Part shown: piece by piece, positions 1 to 7,676 of the stretch
Layout: every line of letters starts with the position of its first letter
Position numbering within the stretch: position 1 is the stretch's first letter
From: Amycolatopsis decaplanina DSM 44594
GTDB lineage: Bacteria; Actinomycetota; Actinomycetes; Mycobacteriales; Pseudonocardiaceae
Reading direction: 5' to 3'
Length of the DNA: 64,000 bases
NCBI RefSeq assembly: GCF_000342005.1
Contig: NZ_AOHO01000079.1
Coordinates: 1 to 64,000 of the forward strand
Notes under the pieces: model-generated
The model's input: the letters and a program-made list of their open reading frames with translations, nothing else
The model's database searches: none
Told to the model about the DNA's origin: nothing
Translations under genes and position numbers: made by a program

Positions 1-38
1 CCCGCCAGCCGCGTTCCCAACCTCTCAGGTCAGTACAC

Positions 39-1223
39 CTAGTTAGCGCAGGGACCGGTCGAAGTGTTCGCGCTCAGCGCCGGAGCCGTGTCCACCACCG
101 GCCGCACCTGCTCCGAAGTCAGCGTGAAACCGGTCTCCGGATCCTCGACGGCCGCGCCGAAGACGACCCCGATGACCTCGCCCTCGGGGTTGATCATCGG
201 CCCGCCCGAGTTGCCGCTGCGGACCTGCCCGCGCACAGTGAACACGTCGCGCTGCACGGTGTTGGACTCGTAGATGTCCGGTCCGCGCAGGTTGATCCGG
301 CCGCGCACCCTGGCCGGTGTCGCGGTGTACGGGCCGTCGAGCGGGTAGCCGAGCACGATCGCGTTGTCGCCGGACCGCGCGACCCGCGGCGTGAACGGGA
401 GCACCGGCGCCTGCAGCCTCGGCACCGCGAGCACGGCCACGTCGGCCTCGGGGTCGAAGTAGACGACCCTGGCCGGGAACTTGCCCGAAGTGGACTCGAT
501 GGCGACCTCGTCGGTTCCCGCGACGACGTGCGCGTTCGTCATCACGCGCTGCGGCGCGACGACGAATCCGCTGCCTTCCAGCGCCCGCGAGCACGAAGTC
601 GCGTTGCCGCGGATCTTCACGACACTGCGGTGCACCTGTTTGACGATCGCGCTCGCCTGCAGCGCGGTGTCCGGCGGGCTGGTGTCCTCGACGTTCGGCT
701 TCTGGAACGGGTCCACGATGGCCGGGAAGCCCGACGCGTCCAGCAGTTTGCGCAGTTCGCTCGGGAAGCCCTGCGCCGCTTCCGGCATGACGTCGTTGAC
801 ACCACCGAGCACGACCGAGCTGTTGATCGACTTCGCCAGCCCCGGTACCCCGGAGACGGCCGTGAGCGGCGTCGCGATCAGCCAGGCGACCACGAACACC
901 ACCGCGGCCTGCACCACCGCGCCGAGTGTCTTGTCGACGCCGGAAAGCTTGTCCGGGTTGATCTTCTGACGCAGTTTCCGGCCGGCCCAGACACCGAGGG
1001 TCTCGCCGAGCGCGACCAGGAACACCACGGTCGCCACCGCGAAGGCGACCTTCGCCGCCGGATGCTCGAAGAGCTCGACGACAAGCGGCGCGATCTTGAT
1101 CCCCGCGAGGGCACCGAGCACCACCCCGACCAGCGAGGGGAGGGCGATGATCACCCCTTGGAACGCGCCGGACACGCCCGCCAGCAACGCGAGCAGGATC
1201 ACCAGTACGTCGACCCAGTTCAC
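39..1223 (-). CDS. marP: MarP-type membrane-anchored serine protease (Rv3671c orthologue)
   Basis: Periplasmic trypsin-like protease that in mycobacteria protects cells against acid and oxidative stress. The 394-residue product has about four membrane segments in residues 5-120 (CvpA-like anchor), then a chymotrypsin fold. The catalytic triad is visible: His232 in TNAHVV, Asp261 in DPEADVAVL and Ser339 in RSGNSGGP. Cys211 and the near-terminal Cys392 match the redox disulfide known in MarP. Starts with GTG, 6 bp after the NUDIX gene stop, as the last gene of the nth-tlpA-NUDIX-marP operon. Gene order and residues agree with the M. tuberculosis locus, so the identification is strong; substrate (RipA-like hydrolase) is inferred from the family. 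Confidence 0.95.
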   Translation of the reverse strand: MNWVDVLVILLALLAGVSGAFQGVIIALPSLVGVVLGALAGIKIAPLVVELFEHPAAKVAFAVATVVFLVALGETLGVWAGRKLRQKINPDKLSGVDKTLGAVVQAAVVFVVAWLIATPLTAVSGVPGLAKSINSSVVLGGVNDVMPEAAQGFPSELRKLLDASGFPAIVDPFQKPNVEDTSPPDTALQASAIVKQVHRSVVKIRGNATSCSRALEGSGFVVAPQRVMTNAHVVAGTDEVAIESTSGKFPARVVYFDPEADVAVLAVPRLQAPVLPFTPRVARSGDNAIVLGYPLDGPYTATPARVRGRINLRGPDIYESNTVQRDVFTVRGQVRSGNSGGPMINPEGEVIGVVFGAAVEDPETGFTLTSEQVRPVVDTAPALSANTSTGPCAN

Positions 1224-1229
1224 CGGCGC

Positions 1230-1937
1230 CTACTCCTTCTCCGGCACTTGCCGCCCGTCGACCCGCGCCTGATGTTCGGCCAACGCTACGTCAAGCTCCC
1301 GGACGTCGCCGTGGTCCCAGTCCCGTTCCCAGCCGCCGAGCGACAACGTCATCGCCAGCAGGCCGCCCGTGAAACCCCAGACGAACATCCCGCCGACGTC
1401 GAACGCGGGGCCCTTCCAGTCGTAGCCCTCGCGCCTGACCTGGAACCGGTTGGCCGGGTCGGTGAGCTCGGCGACCGGCACCCTGGCCACCGCCGCCGTC
1501 TCGCCGGGGTCGACGGCGTGCACCGGGGACGGTGTCCGCCAGTGGGCGAGCACCGGCGTCACGGCGAAGCCGGACACGGGCACGAACAGTTCGGGGAAGA
1601 TCGCCACCGGCAGCACGCCGCCGGGTTCGACGCCGGTCTCCTCCTCCGCCTCGCGCAACGCGGTGCCGACCGGCCCGTCGTCGCCCGGCTCGGCGCCCCC
1701 GCCGGGGAAGCTGACCTGACCGGCGTGCGAGCCGAGCGTGTCGGCGCGGCGCTGGAGCAGGACGTCCGGCCCCTGCGGGCCCTCTCCGAAGAGCATCAGG
1801 ACGGACGCGGACCGGTAGCTGGCGTCCGGCGGCACGCTGAACCGGCTGAAGGTGTCCGCGCCGACGTCGCCGCTGATTTTGACCAGCGGTTGCAACCAGG
1901 CGGGCACGGCCTCGGGGTCCACGAGGGGGCCGGTCAT
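1230..1937 (-). CDS. NUDIX hydrolase, CoA pyrophosphatase-like
   Basis: 235-residue NUDIX hydrolase of the NudL/CoAse type (Rv3672c position). The NUDIX box is seen as GGGAEPGDDG...ALREAEEETG, preceded by SFPGGG; the upstream HAGQVSFPGG stretch is typical of the CoA-pyrophosphatase subfamily that cleaves CoA to phosphopantetheine and 3',5'-ADP. Its ATG overlaps the stop of the thioredoxin-like gene by 4 bp (ATGA), which argues for translational coupling. Exact substrate cannot be read from the sequence. Confidence 0.9.
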   Translation of the reverse strand: MTGPLVDPEAVPAWLQPLVKISGDVGADTFSRFSVPPDASYRSASVLMLFGEGPQGPDVLLQRRADTLGSHAGQVSFPGGGAEPGDDGPVGTALREAEEETGVEPGGVLPVAIFPELFVPVSGFAVTPVLAHWRTPSPVHAVDPGETAAVARVPVAELTDPANRFQVRREGYDWKGPAFDVGGMFVWGFTGGLLAMTLSLGGWERDWDHGDVRELDVALAEHQARVDGRQVPEKE

Positions 1938-2530
1938 GGTGTCCCTTCCACAGCGGCGCGCACCTGGTCAGTGTTCAGGAAGACGCGTGGGTTCTCGATG
2001 AGCCGGACGTCTCCACCCGCCGTGACCAGGTACGTCGCCGGAAGAGAGGAAGGGACCTTTAGTGCCGTCCGCGTCGGCCCTGACTGCCCGTCACCATCGA
2101 ACACGGACGGCAGCCGGACCCCCAGGTCGGACAGCATCGCCAGCCCGTCGGCCCCGGAACTCGCGACCTGGACGAGGAGCACGCGCGCGGCACCCGGCTG
2201 CGTGGCGTACCGCTGGAGCAACGGCAGTTCGGCACGGCACGGCTCGCACCACGACGCCCACAGGTTGACCAGCACGGGACCACCCGAAAGCACCTTGGCG
2301 AGGTCGACCCGGGAGCCGTCGCCAAGGCATTCGACGTCGACTCCGCGCAGCTTCGCCACCTCACCCGGCCCGGGCGGCGGGCAAGGCCCGAGCGCGGCCT
2401 TCGCGCGGGCGGCCGTGAGATCCCCCGACGTCTTGACCGGCGCCTGGCCGTCACGGGTCGTGAGCAACGCGACTATCAGGGCAACCACCAGCACAGCGGC
2501 ACCGAGGGCGAACTTGGTGACTCTCGTCAC
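1934..2530 (-). CDS. TlpA/ResA-like membrane-anchored thioredoxin
   Basis: 198 residues: an N-terminal signal anchor (residues 7-25), then a thioredoxin fold with the redox motif SWCEPC. Proteins of this type reduce or exchange disulfides outside the membrane. It corresponds to Rv3673c in the conserved mycobacterial order. A second cysteine pair (C in GPCPPPG and VECLGD) lies upstream of the CEPC motif and may form a structural disulfide. GTG start overlapping the nth stop by 4 bp (GTGA). Sitting beside marP, whose activity depends on a disulfide, a joint role in envelope redox control is plausible but inferred. Confidence 0.9.
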   Translation of the reverse strand: MTRVTKFALGAAVLVVALIVALLTTRDGQAPVKTSGDLTAARAKAALGPCPPPGPGEVAKLRGVDVECLGDGSRVDLAKVLSGGPVLVNLWASWCEPCRAELPLLQRYATQPGAARVLLVQVASSGADGLAMLSDLGVRLPSVFDGDGQSGPTRTALKVPSSLPATYLVTAGGDVRLIENPRVFLNTDQVRAAVEGTP

Positions 2531-3291
2531 CGGCGTGCCGCCAGATCCAGGATGTGGTCGCGCTCTTCACCTTTGACGAGCTTCGCGGCCTCTTCGAACC
2601 CTGTCGGGCCGGTTCCGAACGAAGGGCACATCTTGGCCAGCGGACAAGCGCCGCAGGCGGGTTTGCGGGCGTGACAGACGCGACGGCCGTGGAAGATCGT
2701 CCGGTGCGAGAGGAGCGTCCACTCCTTGCGCGGGATGAGCTCACCGACGGCGTGCTCCACCTTGACCGGGTCCTCTTCCTCGGTCCAGCCCCAGCGGCGG
2801 ACCAGACGTCCGAAATGGGTGTCGACGGTGATCCCGGGGACCCCGAAGGCGTCACCGAGCACGACGTTGGCCGTCTTGCGGCCGACACCCGGCAGCGTGA
2901 CGAGGTCCTTCAGCTTCCCGGGCACTTCGCCGTCGTAACGCTCCACCAGCGCGGCGCCCAGTCCCATCACCGAGTTCGCCTTGGCCCGGAAGAACCCCGT
3001 CGGCCGGAGATACTCCTCGAGTTCGGCGCGATCGGCGCCGGCGTAGTCGGCGGCGGTCCGGTAGCGCGCGAAGAGCGCGGGCGTGACCTGATTCACGCGG
3101 ACGTCGGTGGTCTGCGCCGACAGCACGACCGCGACCAGCAGTTCGAGTGGGGTGGTGAAGTCAAGCTCACAGTGCGCGTCCGGGAACTCGTCGTCGAGGC
3201 AACGCTTCATCCGCCTGGCGCGTCTCACCAATGCGAGCCGGCTTTCACCCTCGCCCCCCGCGCGGGGGGCATTGGTGAGGGCAGGAGGCAC
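2527..3291 (-). CDS. nth: Endonuclease III (DNA glycosylase/AP lyase)
   Basis: Base-excision repair enzyme that removes oxidised pyrimidines and nicks AP sites. 254 residues with the helix-hairpin-helix LPGVGRKTANVVLG containing the catalytic Lys, the catalytic Asp in VDTHFGRLVRR, and a C-terminal 4Fe-4S cluster loop with cysteine spacing C-X6-C-X2-C-X5-C (CHARKPACGACPLAKMC). The first 25 residues are an extension not required by the family, so a start at the Met near residue 28 is possible. First gene of the four-gene minus-strand operon. Confidence 0.96.
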   Translation of the reverse strand: MPPALTNAPRAGGEGESRLALVRRARRMKRCLDDEFPDAHCELDFTTPLELLVAVVLSAQTTDVRVNQVTPALFARYRTAADYAGADRAELEEYLRPTGFFRAKANSVMGLGAALVERYDGEVPGKLKDLVTLPGVGRKTANVVLGDAFGVPGITVDTHFGRLVRRWGWTEEEDPVKVEHAVGELIPRKEWTLLSHRTIFHGRRVCHARKPACGACPLAKMCPSFGTGPTGFEEAAKLVKGEERDHILDLAARR

Positions 3292-3447
3292 CCGGATAGC
3301 CTACGGGCGCCATCGGACGAGCCAGTGGGAGCACCCGCCGGTCGACGTCCGACACGCCAGAGCACCACCTCGGCGCTTCGATCGAGGACGCCATGAGCGA
3401 GGATCTGGAGTAATGCACAACTTTTCGGAATTCCCTGGGCAGGGCGC

Positions 3448-3699
3448 ATGACCGTCTGGTTCGTCATCCTCGTCCCCTTGGTGATCATGTTCTTCGCACT
3501 GTTCATGGAACGCGTGGAGACCAGGCTCAAGCACGTCGCGGTGCAGGAGAACGAGGTCGAGGAGTTCCTCGAGCAGGCTCAGCCCAACGAGGTCAGGGCC
3601 CTTTACGGGCACGGCATCGGGCGCGCGCTCGAGCTTTTCCGGCTGCGCAGGCTGGGCGGGAAGGCGGCCAGGCTTCGCGCGCGACGCGTGCGGAGTTAG
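3448..3699 (+). CDS. Small single-pass membrane protein (Rv3675-like)
   Basis: 83 residues: one strongly hydrophobic segment at residues 3-20 (VWFVILVPLVIMFFALF), then a charged region with EEFLEQ and a basic C-terminus. Position between nth and crp matches the small membrane protein Rv3675 of M. tuberculosis. No catalytic motif is visible and the function is unknown. It is divergent from nth and reads towards crp, 160 bp away. Confidence 0.8.
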   Translation: MTVWFVILVPLVIMFFALFMERVETRLKHVAVQENEVEEFLEQAQPNEVRALYGHGIGRALELFRLRRLGGKAARLRARRVRS

Positions 3700-3776
3700 G
3701 CTCCACGTTCGAGCGAGATCATTCCCGGCCCGCGCGCGCGTTCGGCGTGCCGACGAGCGATCTCGCGCGCACGACC

Positions 3777-3857
3777 TAGACTGACGCGAAAAGTGATCGA
3801 CGACACGGTCCTCGCCCGATGAGGATCGACGTCGTATCTCGATGAGGAGGCACCCGA
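3777..3857 (+). promoter_or_regulatory. crp promoter with candidate CRP autoregulatory site
   Basis: A -10-like TAGACT lies at 3777-3782. Just downstream, 3792-3805 reads GTGATCGACGACAC, which fits the GTG-N8-CAC framework of actinobacterial CRP sites, although the right half departs from TCAC. A strong ribosome binding site GAGGAGG lies at 3844-3850 ahead of the GTG start at 3859. Autoregulation is known in this family; at this site it is an inference. Confidence 0.45.
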
Positions 3858-3858
3858 G

Positions 3859-4533
3859 GTGGACGAAACCCTGGCCCGAGCGGGCATTTTCCAGGGTGTT
3901 GAGCCAGCAGCCGCCGAGGCGCTGGCACAGACCTTGGAATCCGTGGAGTTCCCTCGCGGGCATGTCATCTTCAACGAGGGTGAACCCGGCGACAAGCTTT
4001 ACATCATCCAGTCCGGCAAGGTGAAGATCGGCCGCAAGTCACCCGACGGCCGCGAGAACCTGCTGGGCATCTTCGGCCCGTCCGACATGTTCGGCGAGCT
4101 GTCCATTTTCGACCCCGGCCCGCGGACGTCCAGCGCGACGACCGTGACCGAGGTCCGCGCGGTGACGATGGACCGCCCGGCGCTGCGGCAGTGGATCTCC
4201 ACCCGCCCGGAGATCGCCGAGCAGTTATTGCGCGTGGTCGCCCGTAGGCTGCGCCGGACGAACAACATGGTCGCCGAGCTGATCTTCACCGACGTCCCCG
4301 GACGCGTGGCGCGTGCGCTGCTGCAGCTGGCGCAGCGCTTCGGCAGCCAGGAGGCCGGTCTGCTGCGGGTCACGCACGACCTGACGCAGGAAGAGATCGC
4401 CCAGTACGTCGGCGCTTCGCGCGAGACCGTCAACAAGGCTCTCGCGGACTTCGCGCACCGTGGCTGGCTGCGACTCGAGGGCAAGAGCGTCCTGATCCTG
4501 GACCCGGAGCGCCTGGCGCGCCGCGCCCGCTAG
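3859..4533 (+). CDS. crp: CRP/FNR-family cAMP receptor protein
   Basis: Global transcription regulator, 224 residues. The N-terminal cyclic-nucleotide-binding barrel includes the phosphate-binding cassette FGELSIFDPGPRTSS (Glu and Arg of the cAMP pocket present). A long dimer helix follows, then a winged helix-turn-helix with LTQEEIAQYVGASRETVNKAL. Very close in length and motif to Rv3676/GlxR. In M. tuberculosis crp lies on the strand opposite to Rv3675; here both read plus, so this piece is inverted relative to the mycobacterial order. GTG start chosen for its good ribosome binding site. Confidence 0.96.
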   Translation: MDETLARAGIFQGVEPAAAEALAQTLESVEFPRGHVIFNEGEPGDKLYIIQSGKVKIGRKSPDGRENLLGIFGPSDMFGELSIFDPGPRTSSATTVTEVRAVTMDRPALRQWISTRPEIAEQLLRVVARRLRRTNNMVAELIFTDVPGRVARALLQLAQRFGSQEAGLLRVTHDLTQEEIAQYVGASRETVNKALADFAHRGWLRLEGKSVLILDPERLARRAR

Positions 4534-4543
4534 TTTCCCAGCA

Positions 4544-4607
4544 CGCAATTCGGCACCTGGTTGCGGTACTCGCACACGCAAGTACCGCAAGCAGGTGCCG
4601 AATTGCG
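4544..4607. repeat. Long inverted repeat, family B copy 1 (3' end of crp)
   Basis: Two 30-base arms (4544-4573 and 4578-4607) around a 4-base loop ACAC, with only two mismatches. The arm begins CGCAATTCGGCACCTG. It starts 10 bp after the crp stop. The same arm core recurs at 9269-9332 and 29684-29747, so this is a dispersed element, probably acting as a terminator-like RNA hairpin. No T-tract follows. Confidence 0.85.
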
Positions 4608-4620
4608 TTCCGGATACAAC

Positions 4621-4662
4621 GAAGAGCCGGGCGCCACCCCCGACGTGGCGCACCGGCTCTTC
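4621..4662 (+). terminator. Second hairpin terminator after crp
   Basis: Arms GAAGAGCCGG (4621-4630) and CCGGCTCTTC (4653-4662), extended inside by GCGCCA/TGGCGC. GC-rich stem without a clear T-tract. Together with the family B repeat it gives crp two stacked 3' hairpins. The remaining 4663-4950 holds no gene; a weak GGGGT/ACCCC hairpin at 4886-4912 was not assignable to any riboswitch class. Confidence 0.55.
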
Positions 4663-4950
4663 GCTGTGCGCGGACCATCCCCCGACGATCCGCGCTCCCC
4701 GCCCTCCGGAACAAGGCCCCGACCCGTACGCCGGAGGGAGCTGGAGACTGTGTGTTGTCGTACAACCATCCACGGCCATCGGCCGTGAACTCAAGCTCTT
4801 TCACTCTCAAGGACGCCATCCGCGTCGATTTGTTGCCCCGAATGCGCCAGAATCAGCCGACTGTTACCTGATCGTGACGAACCTTGGGGTGCTTCAAGCT
4901 CCTTAGTACCCCGAAACCAGGGGTGACAAACCTTACCGCCGCAGATCTGG

Positions 4951-4981
4951 TACTTGCGTACCAAAGTAGTCATACTGGTAC
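4951..4981 (+). promoter_or_regulatory. Overlapping palindromes upstream of the MFS gene (candidate HxlR-type operator)
   Basis: TACTTG (4951-4956) faces AAAGTA (4963-4968), and GTACCA (4958-4963) faces TGGTAC (4976-4981). ACTT...AAGT arms are typical of HxlR-family operators. The last arm touches the GTG start at 4984, so a bound repressor would block initiation. A similar ACTTGC...GCGTACCAA(A)GT arrangement precedes the paralogous MFS gene at 28487. Confidence 0.5.
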
Positions 4982-4983
4982 GC

Positions 4984-6258
4984 GTGTCCCAGTCTGTGTC
5001 CGCTTCCGCCGAGAGCCACCGCACCTCCCTCGCCGATTACCGTGCCGCGCTGACCGCGCCCGGATCCCGCGGGGCGGTGATCGCGTCCCTGCTCGCCCGC
5101 CTGCCGATCGCGATGATCGGCATCTCCGCGCTGCTCTACGTCCAACGCGAGACGGGCTCCTTCGCCGCGGCCGGGCTGGTGTCTGCCGGGTCGCTGGTGG
5201 GCGTCTCCGTCGGCGCGGTCGTGCAGGGACGGCTCATCGACCGCTTCGGGCCGACAAGGCCGCTGTTGACCACCACGATGCTGTTCGCGCTGGCGATGAC
5301 CGGACTGGTGTCCGCGATCGAGGCGCACGCGCCGACACTCGTGCTGGTCCCGCTCGCCTTCGGCACCGGGATCACCGAACCGATGGTCGGTTCGGCTTCG
5401 CGGGCGCTGTGGACACGACTGCTGCCCGCCGGGCCGACACGGAACGCCGCGTTCTCCTACGAGGCGATCAGCATGGAGGTCTTCTTCATCCTCGGCCCCG
5501 GGTTCGCGGGGCTGCTGATCGCCGCGCCGTGGGCGGGCACCGGCATCGTGACCGGCTCGCTGACGATGATCGCGGGCGCGGTGCTGTTCGCGCTGAGCCC
5601 GACGGTGCGGGCCTGGGGCCCGTCGCCGTCGTCGGGCGGCAAACTGCTCGGCGCGCTGGCCAGCCCCGGGATGCGCACGCTCGCGGTCGCCGCGCTGGGC
5701 TTCGGTGCCGTGATCGGCTTCGTCGAGGTCGCCGTCCCCGCGGCCGCCACCGAGGCGGGGAACACGTCCATCGGCGGCCTGCTGCTCTCGGCCTGGTCGG
5801 TCAGTTCGGTCGCGTTCGGTGTCGCGTACAGCCTGCGCCCGTGGCCGCGTCAGATGGGCCTGCGGCTGCCGGTGCTGCTTGCCGGCTTCGGCGCCCTGGT
5901 GGCGCTGCTCGCGCTGCCGGGCTCGCTCTGGGGCCTGGCGCTCGCCATGCTCGCCGCGGGCGCGCTCATCACGCCGCAGTCGACGACGCATTCGGCGGCC
6001 ATCGAGATCGCCGCGCCGAAGGGCACGGCGGCCGAGGCGTTCGGCTGGGTGCTCACCGCGGTGACCCTCGGTCTCGCGTTCGGGCAGTCGATCAGCGGCT
6101 ACCTCGTCGAGCACGCCGGACACGAAGCGGCGTTCCTCGCCGCCGGCGGTGTCGGGTTCGCGCTCGCCGCGGTGGTGTGGCTGCTGCGCGGCACTTTCCG
6201 CCCTCAGCCGTCCGGAGCCGTCGCCGAAGCCCCAGAACTTGTCGGTGCCGCCCGCTAG
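4984..6258 (+). CDS. MFS transporter (12-TM drug-efflux-like)
   Basis: About 424 residues from GTG 4984 (an upstream in-frame TTG at 4954 would add ten residues that overlap the operator). Alternating hydrophobic segments fit 12 membrane helices; the first loop carries GRLIDRFGPTRPLL, the MFS motif-A region (usually DRxGRR). Substrate unknown. It is clearly related to the MFS protein at 28487-29683 (both open with ARLPM/I...LYV and share the loop), so the two are paralogues, probably under the same regulator. Close to the leaderless type of start. Confidence 0.85.
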   Translation: MSQSVSASAESHRTSLADYRAALTAPGSRGAVIASLLARLPIAMIGISALLYVQRETGSFAAAGLVSAGSLVGVSVGAVVQGRLIDRFGPTRPLLTTTMLFALAMTGLVSAIEAHAPTLVLVPLAFGTGITEPMVGSASRALWTRLLPAGPTRNAAFSYEAISMEVFFILGPGFAGLLIAAPWAGTGIVTGSLTMIAGAVLFALSPTVRAWGPSPSSGGKLLGALASPGMRTLAVAALGFGAVIGFVEVAVPAAATEAGNTSIGGLLLSAWSVSSVAFGVAYSLRPWPRQMGLRLPVLLAGFGALVALLALPGSLWGLALAMLAAGALITPQSTTHSAAIEIAAPKGTAAEAFGWVLTAVTLGLAFGQSISGYLVEHAGHEAAFLAAGGVGFALAAVVWLLRGTFRPQPSGAVAEAPELVGAAR

Positions 6259-6267
6259 CTTGCGGGC

Positions 6268-7338
6268 ATGGATCTGACCGCCGCCACCCGCCCCCTCTCG
6301 TCCGCCGTTTCCGCCGCCGCACGGCTGCTCACGGCCCGCTCCGGCCTGCTTCTGCGTGCTGGAAAGGAAGGGCTGACCGTCGGCGGCAACGACAGCGAAC
6401 GAGCGGTCCGCCTCACCGGCGAGGCCATGGTCCACACCGACGGTGAGGTCCTCGTCCCCGCCGGGCCGCTCGCGGAGACGCTGCGCATGCTCGAAGACGA
6501 CCTGGTGCGCCTGGTCGTCGAGGGTTCACGGCTGGCCGTGCGGGTGGAGGGCGGCCGCTACGCGCTGCCCCTGCTGAGCCGCGAGCTGCACCCAGGACTC
6601 CCCGAGATGCCACCCAAAGTGTCCGAAGTGGACGGTGCCGCCCTGGCGACGGCATTGCGCACCGTCGCCGGCACGGCGGCGAAGGACGACGCGCTGCCGA
6701 TGTTCACCGGCGTCCGCGTGCAGAGCTTCAGCCGTGAGCTGCGGCTGACGGCGTCCGACCGGTACCGGATGGCCGTGGCCACCCTGCCGCTGCTTTCCGA
6801 AGGGGAGCCGATCGACGCGCTCGTCCCGGCCGGTCTGCTCGCCGAGACGGCGAAGCAGGCGCGCGGCACCGTCGGCCTGCACGGCGACAGGACCCGTTTC
6901 GGGTTGAGCTGGGCCGGAGTCGCGGTCACCACCGCCGTGCTCGACGCGGGATTCCTGTCGGAGAAGCTGGTCGAGTCGTCCACTGTGGACACGACAGTCG
7001 AGGTCTCCGCCGACGCGCTGGCCGCCGCCGTGCGCCGGGTGGGCGTCTACGCGGACGATCGCCGGGTGCTGACGCTGGAGGTCGGCGACGCGCACCTGCG
7101 GCTGGCCAGCGCCAAGCAGAACACCGGAGAGGCCGAGGAAACGCTGAAGGCCGAGGTGTCCGGCGGCCGGACGTCGCCGTCGTTCCAAGCGCGCTACCTG
7201 CTGGACGCGCTGCAGGGTTTCGCCGGGGAACGGGTGCGGCTCGACATCCAGCCCGGGATGCGGGCCTGCGTCATCCGCGCGGTGGAGCCAGGCGATGTCG
7301 CGCTCACCTACTACGTGATGCCGATGCTTCCGCGCTGA
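6268..7338 (+). CDS. Divergent DNA polymerase III beta-clamp (DnaN) paralogue
   Basis: 356 residues with the three-domain sliding-clamp pattern: N-terminal LSSAVSAAARLLTAR, central DDALPMFTGVRVQS and ASDRYRMAVA (hallmark of the clamp's middle domain), and the C-terminal TYYVMPMLPR that parallels the DnaN tail forming the partner-binding pocket. It is slightly shorter than the housekeeping clamp and lies far from any dnaA/recF context, so it is probably a second clamp rather than the replicative one. It starts 9 bp after the MFS stop and may be co-transcribed. Role (alternative clamp for repair or translesion synthesis) is inferred. Confidence 0.85.
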   Translation: MDLTAATRPLSSAVSAAARLLTARSGLLLRAGKEGLTVGGNDSERAVRLTGEAMVHTDGEVLVPAGPLAETLRMLEDDLVRLVVEGSRLAVRVEGGRYALPLLSRELHPGLPEMPPKVSEVDGAALATALRTVAGTAAKDDALPMFTGVRVQSFSRELRLTASDRYRMAVATLPLLSEGEPIDALVPAGLLAETAKQARGTVGLHGDRTRFGLSWAGVAVTTAVLDAGFLSEKLVESSTVDTTVEVSADALAAAVRRVGVYADDRRVLTLEVGDAHLRLASAKQNTGEAEETLKAEVSGGRTSPSFQARYLLDALQGFAGERVRLDIQPGMRACVIRAVEPGDVALTYYVMPMLPR

Positions 7339-7350
7339 CACCGGCACCCA

Positions 7351-7405
7351 GTACATGATGGCCCCCTTCCTTGCGCCTGGCGCAAGGGAGGGGGCCATCA
7401 TGTAC
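7351..7405. repeat. Long inverted repeat, family C copy 1 (convergent gene ends)
   Basis: 25-base arms 7351-7375 and 7381-7405 with one mismatch and a 5-base loop. The arm opens GTACATGATGGCCCCCTTCC. It lies between the clamp gene (plus) and the mycoredoxin gene (minus), where it could end both transcripts. A sister copy is at 52601-52657. Each arm begins with an ATG, so annotation pipelines may predict false small ORFs here. Confidence 0.85.
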
Positions 7406-7424
7406 TTCAGCTGCCCACGAGGAG

Positions 7425-7676
7425 TCAGGCGGAAGCGGCCTTCACAGCGGCCTCGATCTCGGCGAACGAAGGGTTCACCATCGCCTTCGAGCCCACGAAG
7501 ACCGTCGGCACGACCTCGTTCCCGTTCGCCACCGAACGCACGCGCGCGGCGGCGTCCGGGTCCTCCCAGATGTTGACCCTCTTCACCTTGAAGCCGCTCT
7601 TCGACAGCGGCCGCTCCAGCGCGGCGCAGAACCCGCATCCGGGGCGCCAGTAGAACTCGACCTCGACGTCACTCAT
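7425..7676 (-). CDS. Mycoredoxin (glutaredoxin-like)
   Basis: 83 residues with a glutaredoxin fold: EFYWRPGCGFCAAL carries the CGFC redox pair, and VVPTVFVG supplies the cis-Pro. This matches mycoredoxin-1, which reduces mycothiol mixed disulfides in actinobacteria. The start ATG at 7676 overlaps the MBL stop by 4 bp (ATGA), so an upstream extension in the same frame is rejected. Third gene of the NUDIX-MBL-mycoredoxin operon. Confidence 0.93.
   Translation of the reverse strand: MSDVEVEFYWRPGCGFCAALERPLSKSGFKVKRVNIWEDPDAAARVRSVANGNEVVPTVFVGSKAMVNPSFAEIEAAVKAASA

Noticed and set aside
528..2576. Very long plus-strand open frame opposite the marP operon
   Set aside because: High-GC antisense shadow: Arg/Ala/Gly-rich, no recognisable motifs, and covered by four genes with clear domains.
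4840..4983. Possible riboswitch (ydaO-like phrases GTTACC, GGGGTG) before the MFS gene
   Set aside because: The conserved c-di-AMP or other riboswitch cores could not be matched; the palindromic operator explains the region better.
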